In this document: in pieces, positions 55,881 to 64,000 of the stretch | Layout: each line of letters opens with the position of its first letter | How positions within the stretch are numbered: position 1 is the stretch's first letter | Origin: Neonectria sp. B-13 | Taxonomy: Eukaryota > Ascomycota > Sordariomycetes > Hypocreales > Nectriaceae | Length of the DNA: 64,000 nt | Direction of reading: 5' to 3' | Assembly (NCBI GenBank): GCA_002682825.1 | Contig: NOKP01000016.1 | Location: forward strand, 86,952 to 150,951 | The notes under the pieces: model-generated | What the model saw: only the letters and a program-made list of their open reading frames with translations | Told to the model about the DNA's origin: nothing | The model's database searches: none | Position numbers and translations under genes: made by a program

Positions 55881-56986
55881 ATAAGGTCTGATGGTTGAAC
55901 ATCTCAACTCATTCGGAACCATACACACGCCGTTCTATGGCACCTGTCCAACTATAGATGCCTAAGACAGGGCGAAGACCTGGAACAACTGAGCCCAACC
56001 GCCTAGACAACCTGGATGAAGCGTTGGACAAGGAGGCTTTGACACCTCCTGTGGATATCATTACGAACCCCTCGGGTTGACCGTCTTGGCAAAATAGAAG
56101 AGTTTTCAAAGAGTGGAGTGTCCGGGATCACGGTCGATGATGTGATACTATGAACCGCGTCAGATCCACAGACGCTTTGTAGACATAGCATGATCCGTCA
56201 GGTGCTGACGACACGTGCCTTTCTGTAGTTTCATTTGAACTTCACCACATGCAGTAGGGCTCACCATGGCCATGCCACAGGCCTACGATGGCTTCAAACT
56301 TCGGGGCGTGACACATAGGCCGAAGAGGATGCAACGTATATGATTCACAATGGAACGATAAGTTGGCTGCTTTTGGCGCCTTGCAGGTGATGGAATTCCC
56401 AGGTTGCTCCTCGTGCTTGGATCGCATCTTCTGTTCCTTGCTTAGGAGCGACTGGGATGTTTGGCTTGGCTTCGCAGGAGATCCGCAGGAGTCCGATCGA
56501 CGGTTGGAAATACCAGGTTGATCAAAGAAGACGAACCCGTGGTCTAACTTGGTTATTGTGAATCGGATGAGGCTCTGATCGCGATCGTCCACGGCTTGCA
56601 GGCTCGGACGAACACTTTGTTAGCCATCGCGTGGCTTTGCTCGGGTTAGATGGACCCACTAGCTGTGGCGTTGGCATAGATCCCGTTGACACCCATGCTT
56701 TTAGATTCCAGACGAGAAAACGTTAGTGAAGTAGAATCCATATGACAAGTAGGGACAGTTGTTTTTCGAGATATCGCCTTCTGGCTTTGATGTGATGCTG
56801 TAGATAGTTCCTGATAGTGATGCCAAGTGAGCGTGGTAATTCACGGCCGCTCATTGGACCCGTGGGCGTTGGTGCCGCAATTCCAAGGCAGAAATCCGGA
56901 AACTGCCGACCTTGACCCGAGGAGAGTCTCACGACAGCTCTGCACATCAGCAACCTCAAATCTCGAAGCCCAATTGAACCCGCACC
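55881..56986. other. Spacer between arylsulfatase and NDUFB7
   Basis: 1.1 kb: 3' region of the sulfatase and promoter of NDUFB7. A 116-codon frame at 56242-56592 (minus) has no recognisable motif. No gene supported. Confidence 0.4.
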
Positions 56987-57404
56987 ATGGCTTCCGACAC
57001 AGCTTCTGAGCCGCGGCGTACGTCTCACCCGCTCGACTGACCCCGAGCGCCAATTTCCCCGGTCTTAATTGCTAACTCCCGCCGCAGAAGCGACCCGCGA
57101 GGAGATGCGCGATGCTCGCCTCCCGATCGCCTACCGAGACAGCTGCGCCCACCTTCTGATCCCCCTCAACAAGTGCCGGAGGGATACGTGGTATGCCCCT
57201 TGGAAGTGCACGGTAAGTTCTGCGCGGTTGCGGCCGTGAGCCCCCGAAGCCCACGATCTCTGCCCGAGGACAAAACGCTCACAGCGACGGGGTGGATAGG
57301 ATGAGCGACACGGTTACGAGAAGTGCCAATACGTCGAGTTCAAGAAGCGAGTCGCCAAGATGGAAGAGCTGAGGGAGTCGAAGGCCGGTGCACGAAGCAA
57401 CTAG
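56987..57404 (+). CDS. ndufb7: NADH:ubiquinone oxidoreductase subunit NDUFB7 (B18)
   Basis: An accessory subunit of mitochondrial complex I on the intermembrane-space side. Three exons, 56987-57017, 57088-57212 and 57300-57404 (introns 70 and 87 bp), give 86 residues. The CHCH fold is complete: Cys30 and Cys40, then Cys51 and Cys61, both pairs C-x9-C, for Mia40-type oxidative import. Family sequence is plain: ATREEMRDARLPIAYRDSC, HLLIPLNKCR, YAPWKC, DERHGYEKCQY, EFKKRVAKMEEL. The very short first exon is placed because its ATG has a strong context (CGCACCATGG) and splicing joins smoothly to the conserved ATREEM start. The donor after CGGC is GTACGT. It has no cleavable mitochondrial presequence, as expected for this import route. 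Confidence 0.93.
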
Positions 57405-59894
57405 GCAACGCTCACGGGAACATGGCGGCCGGTCGGACGGATTGTACATATACAACTGTGTGAGGATGGGAATAGAGGCTTCCACCAAGAAGAATGTTCA
57501 GGTCCTGGCGATGTGAATGTCTGGCTTGGTACGGGTTACGTGCTAATCGCAGGAGTGCCTTGGGATGCCCGTAGGAGCCACTTGCCAATGGAGGCTCGGC
57601 TCTGTACGAACGACTAGGACCAATTGCTCCAAGCAACGAAAAGGGACACCGTTGGGATAGGACATCGAAGATAACACCGCTGGAGGAAACGAGACATTCA
57701 ACGATCGAACGGGCTCGTGTCATCGAAACTCGGCATGCAACAAAGAAACGACACCTCTTGGAATTGCATTGCTTGGGCACCTACACAACGGGGCCGTCTA
57801 GGATGAGTGACGGGACTGCATAATGAACCAGGTTTATGACCAAAGGATACCAGCAGCGGAGAAGACGAAACCAGGTGACAACCATGCCGACAAGACACCG
57901 ACAAAACCTGGACGGCTAGGGGAGAAGCCATGCAAGAACGGACAGGTCATATTCGAGAGAAGCACCTTTCGACATCAACTGCAGTTTTCTGAGGAGGTCC
58001 CGGCGAAAGCCGCCTGAAAGAGGTGGCTCTGTGGACGGCAGTTGTCACAATTGAAGGGTTAATGATGTCAAACAAGCAATGGCACGCAGAGAGGGTGCAT
58101 TGTCGACGAGACGCCGGTGGAATCGCAGGGCGACGAGAGCAACGCAGTCAGGACAACCACAGAGCAACCAGGCCTCCAAGATCGTCGATGACACTCGCAG
58201 AGTACCTTGCGATCAATGCCCGACGACAACCGGACGATGAAAGGAACGATCCAAGACTTTAACGACAGGGTTGATGTCAACTATGTGCTAATAGCGAAAA
58301 TACCGAGAAGGTTTGAACAGAGCCTCTTATGAACGCCCCACCCGTGAGAGCCGCACAACGAGTAAAGGAAGCACATGGGTGAGATCACGGGCTACGTTTT
58401 TGTGGATTGACAGGGTGATTGTGGGACGCCATGGTCCATTGTGAATAGCGTCGCCATCGTTGACCATACAGATGATGAGTCTACGGGATCGATGACTGAT
58501 GATATCCAGTCCTGACACGAACACCGTGGAACGCAATTACCGGGAAAAAAGCAAGATTGCGGCATCGGCGTCGCAGCAGCATCTCATCGGCAAGTATATA
58601 ATGAGCACGCCCACCCGGCATTTCGTCTAGCGGGATCGGGACAGAAGTATCAGAGATCGTGGACGCAGCACAACCGTCGTGGGAGCCGCACTACCCATAT
58701 ATCCCGTCTCTTCCAAGCCAAGGGGGTCGATGCACTGGCCGGACGAGCCATGGCCACCATCAGGTACAAACAGCGCGGTTAGAGGACTTGACTGATATTG
58801 CTTGAGGGATCGACGCTCATCAGCTATGATGTAAAGGAACCGCGTTAAGACGTGTCCATGCTCAGCGCGCTCCGTGAGCCAGGGGCGACGACGTCACGGA
58901 CTTGGTTGCTGAGTCGTTGGCGACAGGGGTTTGTTTCTCCTTGGATACCCGAACGGTGCCCTGTGCACCGCCTTTGTCGTCATCCTAATTGCGGCTTCTT
59001 GAGGCTGAAGACAATAGCAGCAGATCCATCGCGCAACGCGGCGCAATCTGGACGAAACCGAACATCATTGCTCTGTTAGTCTGTTTGCGTTTCCCCATCA
59101 CGGTCAAGGCGACACGAGAGCGGTGGAGGAAAGCTCCCGGCACATCCGACGCGGAGAAACACACCTGCCAAGCTCTCGTTATGACAAAGTTGTTATTTGC
59201 CAAGCTCTCGTTTCGCCTCGGCTCGGGGGTATTGAATAACTGTTACTTGACGCGTCGCTTGAAGAGGAATGGAGCACATGGTGAAGTCCCATGTCAGTCT
59301 CCCGACGGGTGGCTTGCGCTGGGCGAATCGTTCACATCGGGCCACACAACGTGATTATTATCAGATCAGATCCACTCGCCTGGTTCCCCCTGGCCTTGAG
59401 GCTCTTTGGCGGCTCCATCCGATCCGACCAGATTGCGGCTAAGGTTAAAGGCGTGAAACTGACCCACCACTTACAACAGCCGGCATTAGAAACTCTTATT
59501 CAACGACGGTCCACAATTGCCGTGGCGAACAGGCATCTCTCACCTACGGGAGACCGCCGCCTTCTTGGCCTTCTTGGCACTGCTTATTCGGTCACTTTGT
59601 GGGTTTTCGACTGCTTCCGGAATGCCTGTGACCCAATTGTTGCAACAACGGTCATGTGGGTTTCGCTGAACAGTGGAGAAATGGCACAGGTGAACACGAC
59701 GACGACAAAACATGGTGGGCACGGCGAGGATCGTGTGGAACCACTATTGAATTCTCTTATATAACGTTTTGACCGGAACCCGGCCGTATGACACATATAC
59801 ATACACTAGTAAAATCGCTCAGTCTGGGAATTGGCTGGCGCGCAATATCTCACAGGGGACAAAAAGGAAAAAAGAGGGTGCCTATGTGGCATGC
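57405..59894. other. 2.5 kb convergent spacer
   Basis: Unusually long for a gap between two converging genes. Several frames of 60-157 codons (for example 59291-59764 plus, with an ATG) lack motifs and plausible exon structure. I see no gene, but a non-coding RNA or a degraded gene cannot be excluded by eye. Confidence 0.35.
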
Positions 59895-61484
59895 TCAGAA
59901 CAAGGCATTGCTGCCGCAATCAAACACGCCTTGTACTGAACTGTCGTCCGAGTTCATGATGTCGATGAGCTCGGTGACGGAGGACCACAGGCCGGCACCG
60001 TTGATGAAGAGGGAGATGAAGATGAGGAAGAAGTTGAGACAGCTCAGGGTGGTCTTCTTCCACCCCTTGAACTTGACATCCCAGTTGATGTGGAGCCAGA
60101 AGATGGCACTCAAGCCGAAGGTGAACCAGGAGATGGTGGTCGCGGAGGCAATGGACAGGATGGAGTCGAAGACGGGGATGGCGTTGGAGAGGATGAAACA
60201 CAGAGTCCAGAAGACGGTCACAATGGTCATCCAGATGGACCACGATCGCACGGTGTTGGCGGTCATCTCGTGGGTCAACTTGGCCTTCTTCATGACCTCA
60301 ACGTAGACATACTTGATTCCGGTGTGGCCAAAGGCCAGGCCGGTCGAGTAGACAGCGGGGAGGACAATGCCGTAAGCGATCTGCGCGGTGATGCGAGGAG
60401 CAGAGCCGAGGGCGGGCGAGACAGTGTACTCGCCAGCAAGGCAGTAGATGGCAATGGCGACGATGGTGTAGAAGCCGATGGACGAGATCTCAAGGACGGC
60501 TAGAGCGAAGGTAAAGTCTTGAACAGGGTCGATCATCTCAGCCATGTCTATATGGCACAGGGGTGTTAGCAAAACTGGTTTCGGAGATACGACAAGTTCG
60601 GAAGCGACTTACACGACACGAAGTTGATGTTTCCGGAGTAGGCGTAGCAGATCTTGAGGCAGGCATTGAGACCCTCGCGGAAGCTAGGCTTGCCGACGAT
60701 GACAATCTCCTTGTGCCAGTCCACGGGGGCATCGGTGGGGTTGCTGATGCCGAGGCTGATCATGACGATGAGGGCGGCGGCGATGACACTGACGCAGCAG
60801 GGCAGACCGCTCTGGGAGACGAACTTGGCGGTACGGGGCGCGCACAGAACCCAGCAGCCGAGACAGCCGATGCCAATGTAGCCGACGGTGCAGAGCGAGT
60901 GGCCGGAGATGGTGTTGAAGGCGATGGACAGGGTGACGGAGGCGGAGGCGGCGGTCATAATGACCTGGATGAGCAGACCGATACCAGCAATGATCTCAAA
61001 GGGACGGCCACCAACGACCTTTGCCATGTCTACGACGTTGAGGACATTTTGGTGGCGGCTGTAAAACTGCTTGAGCTCAAAGGCGGTATACCACGAAAGA
61101 CAACCGATGCCGATGATGGCGATGACTCCGGGAATGATTCCAAAGACCTTCAACACAGCAGGAAGCGATAACACACCAAGGCCAACTTGGTTAGTAAGTA
61201 ATGCTACTCTTATTAGCATTCCACAGTATTTTAAATGAAGTTATCGCGAAGGGGTTGAGGTTACCGAAGACTGTGTCCCACTTGGTCATGGTGCGGAAGT
61301 TTTTGCTGCCCTCACCACCACCGAACCCATTGTCGGCGACGTTGCCAGGCTGCACATCAACACCGCGGCCCTTCTCATTTCCAGTCTCGTGCTCAATCTT
61401 TTCTTTGCTGTTGGTCTTGCTGGAATCGAAGCCCTGGTCGGAAGGGTAGATGGCGTTATTCGCCTCTTGCGTGTAGGTAGCCAT
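59895..61484 (-). CDS. Amino-acid permease, AAAP family (Mtr-like)
   Basis: A proton-coupled amino-acid transporter of the plasma membrane or vacuole. Exons 61265-61484, 60613-61203 and 59895-60547 (introns 61 and 65 bp) give 487 residues. The first 70 residues are hydrophilic and cytosolic (KNFRTMTKWDTVF), followed by ALLTNQVGLGVLSLPAVLKVFG, the first membrane helix with the family's G-x-L-S-L-P signature. About eleven hydrophobic segments follow. YSGNINFVSYMAEMIDP spans the second junction and is a conserved family block, which supports the splice. It resembles Neurospora mtr (neutral and aromatic amino acids), but substrate choice cannot be read from sequence. The ATG at 61484 (GTAGCCATGG on the opposite reading) is the first in frame that gives a complete N-terminus. 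Confidence 0.9.
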
Positions 61485-64000
61485 GGTTGGGTTGGTGTTT
61501 TTGGCTCTTGCCGTTTTAGACACAAGTTGGTATATAAGGAATGGTCTGGTTGAATGGACTTGTGTTCATTCAAGGAGTGAAGAGGTTGAATCTTGTAGTG
61601 GTAGAGATAGAGGAGGAGGAGGGAGAGGAGGCGGGAGATGGAATGGAGGATGTGAGAGAAAACAGTTGGGAAGCTGACTAGAATAATATATATATATCGA
61701 CGATTGTGAAGAAGACAGGGAAGAGGCGTGGAGAGCGAGTTGACCTAGAGCAGGAGACTGAGAGGAGCTCAGAAGTCCCTCTCGACGGTCCGCGGTGATC
61801 CTAGTCCACACGACGTTTCTGGGGCGGTGGCCTTCGCCAGTGCCCAGCGGCAAACCCGTGAGCGCATCTCCATTGCCCTAATCGGATGACTAGACCATTT
61901 CAAATGGGGCAGAGGCATTTGCACCAGAGCAATCTCCCCATGGTGGAGCGACGCGGAAGCGGTCCCTTTTGGTAAGAATCGGGGGAGGGTGGAGAGTTGC
62001 TCTGCTTGCTCGGCCACACGGGGACCAAGGAATGGGGCAAGACCGTGTTGACCTGGGGCTCCATGGAGATGGTGGATATCCTTTCCCATCCCCAAATGCT
62101 GGCATTGATGGTTTGCATCTCGGCGTTGGATCAGACCACGGGAGCCCAATGGACGGTTCCCGGAATCGTCTGAAAGGATGAAGCTGGAGTAACGGCCTTT
62201 CTCCATGGGGTGGGGAGGGGAAGGGGCGAATTGGCACACGAGACGAGGATGTTTAATGGCCCGTGGGGGATGGATGGGACAGGCTACTCCATTCCAGAAG
62301 CCGTGATGTTACGTACTGGGACGTGTGCTTGGCCGGGCCGGGCGTCATCCTGGAGGTTTACGTCCGGGCCGGTTTAAGGAGAGTTCAAAGGTGCTTGTGA
62401 GAGCGTGTATGAAGGATGAAGGATCGTCTATCTCGTCGGGGTTTTGACGCTTTCTCGCGAGCAGTTTGGTGTTTCGCAGGGCTCTCTTCGAGTCGAAGGA
62501 GGCTGAAGAAGGGTCTCTGCAGTCTGCACCATGACGAGGAGGCTTCTCCCACGTACATACAGACGAACGTGTCTGGCGGTGGCGAAGAACACTTAGGTGC
62601 AGGGGTTCCAGACGCAGGTTGGCGGAGCCGCACGGCGCGTAGTGACGACGGCGGCGGCTTCTCGAAGGGTCCTTAGGCCCTTGGGAGGTCTTCTGTCGTT
62701 GGGACACCAGTATTCCGAGGCTGACAGGTGTGGTCCATCAGTCATAGCCCCATGGCCACTAGACCTAGGGCGGAGAACCGAGTGTGGAGAACTTTGGCTG
62801 GGACGTGAGCAAGCCTGGCCTTGGATTCTGGGTAATGCGAACGCGGCATTGCTTTCTTCGTTGCGAGAAGGCAAACGAGGACCATGCGTATGCCGCTGTT
62901 TTCCCTATACCGCGGTCTCGGGAGACGGCATCAAGAGGAGGGCATGGAACAGGGCGAAAAGGGGGATCCATACCATTCACTCGAGCAGAAGGAACATTTC
63001 CCAACAGGTTGTAGGCATGACTCCAGCAAGCCCAAACCTGGTTTACCTAACTGGGAAGACATGACAAGGACGGGGCCAATGGCAGATGGTTGCGCGGATT
63101 GCCGTGAGGAAGAGATGCATGGGTGGTGCGGCAAGGCCAAGGCGGACATACTGGGGCTTTACTTCTGGGGACTGTGATTTGTGGCATGCTAGATATTTAG
63201 TTCAGAATGCCATTGTCTGCCAAGCAGACAAGCGTTGTATGTAACGTGTTTCTTGTTAGCCAGACGGATCGACGCCGGTGCATTCGTAAACCGGGTATTT
63301 CTGGGCCCCTTTAGAAAGAATCTGCTTTGTGTCGACGTGTGAGTAGTATGAAGCATCGCAATGTAAAGAACAACCCGCCCCTGTCCCTGCTTTCCTAGCA
63401 CGGATCAAGAGCGGCCAACGTCGGCGCCAGCGAAAGGTCACACGGCTTCTAGTCGTATTCTAGAAACAAGTTACGGAGCCCCAAAGGTGCGAGTGGGCCG
63501 GGTTTCACCGATGACCCACCCGGCCCCGTTCCCATCCTCCGTTGGACGACTCTCACGGCTCGACGGCGCCAAGCCGAAGGTCCACGGCTCCGCCTCACTT
63601 TGCCCCGGGGGTGGGGCGCCGGAACGCTTAGCATGTTTGCCAAGACTCCAAGATGTTCCCTTGGCACTCGCTACGGCTGAACATCCATGACTTCTCGTCC
63701 TGGGCATGCATGCATCCGTCCGTTGTCTGGGAACAACCACACGCCCGCCGACAACCACATGGGCCGCCATGACATGTCGATTTCCTCATCGACGTGCCCT
63801 CTCCAGCATTTGTTACGTACAACGCCCCCCGCTCCTCCGCCTCCTCCGCGTTGCTTCCCCCGTGGGACACCTCCTGTTTCCCCCAGGTCCTCGCCGACTC
63901 CAGCATTTCCCCATGGCGAAAGACGCTCCTCCAGGTCTTGGCCTTTCGACGGAACTCGCAGAGATCCCAAAGCCATACATACGTCCCCGATTTCCCTCAG
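61485..64000. other. Permease upstream region to window end
   Basis: 2.5 kb. An (AT)-rich run lies near 61683-61697, then promoter-like sequence. Open frames up to 156 codons appear random. An ATG at 63913 opens a frame to the window edge (29 codons), too short to judge. No gene supported. Confidence 0.35.

Noticed and set aside
63913..64000. ATG in a good context opening a frame to the window end
   Set aside because: Only 29 codons visible (starts MAKDAPPGLGLSTELAE); could be the first exon of the next gene but cannot be judged.

Overview
The window is nuclear DNA of a filamentous ascomycete (Pezizomycotina, most likely a Sordariomycete). Genes are interrupted by short 50-100 bp introns with GTAAGT-type donors and CTAAC/CTGAC branch points. 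Products are fungal-type (Zn(II)2Cys6 factor, FAD monooxygenase, AAAP permease, class-specific hypothetical proteins), and genes are separated by 0.2-6 kb spacers with no operons. The class assignment rests on remembered protein resemblance, not on a search. I saw no rRNA, convincing tRNA, CRISPR array or intact transposon.

Layout. 1-2.8 kb: a tandem group of four very small cysteine-rich genes that all begin M-C-x8-C-x2-C; the fourth carries an in-frame TAG and looks like a dying copy. 3.5-4.25 kb: an Arf6/ArfB GTPase. 6.1-7.5 kb: the SAGA subunit SGF29. 8.6-10.1 kb: a FAD monooxygenase. 10.5-11.9 kb: phosphomannose isomerase with a GC-AG intron. 14.3-15.8 kb: a Zn2Cys6 transcription factor with a 5.7 kb upstream spacer. 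21.5-23.05 kb: the cyclophilin-RRM protein of the PPIL4/Cyp6 type. 24.5-25 kb: a conserved small hypothetical protein, then a 5 kb spacer. 30.1-31.2 kb: an EF2 lysine methyltransferase-like (EFM3/FAM86) protein, divergent from ribosomal protein eS24 at 31.8-32.5 kb. 33.0-33.4 kb: a small secreted, probably GPI-anchored protein. 34.4-38.9 kb: a 1473-residue acidic protein with coilin-like organisation. 39.6-40.8 kb: GTP cyclohydrolase II. 43.5-44.2 kb: a secreted 8-cysteine protein. 48.1-49.5 kb: RNA polymerase I subunit RPA43, converging on an FHA-domain protein (49.7-50.5 kb) with a remnant of a kinase glycine loop. 51.5-55.9 kb: a secreted arylsulfotransferase-family protein and a secreted arylsulfatase read divergently from one 676 bp promoter. 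57.0-57.4 kb: complex I subunit NDUFB7. 59.9-61.5 kb: an amino-acid permease.

How they fit together. Most genes are unrelated housekeeping loci. Three local arrangements suggest a shared purpose. The arylsulfatase/ASST pair may be a sulfur-scavenging module. The EFM3-eS24 pair shares a translation-type promoter containing TCACGTGA and TTAGGGTT. The cysteine-rich microproteins form a recent tandem expansion with a common promoter motif. SGF29, RPA43, the coilin-like protein and Cyp6 are all nuclear gene-expression factors, but nothing shows co-regulation. Splice forms were assembled by eye from consensus sites and family alignments; none has transcript support here.
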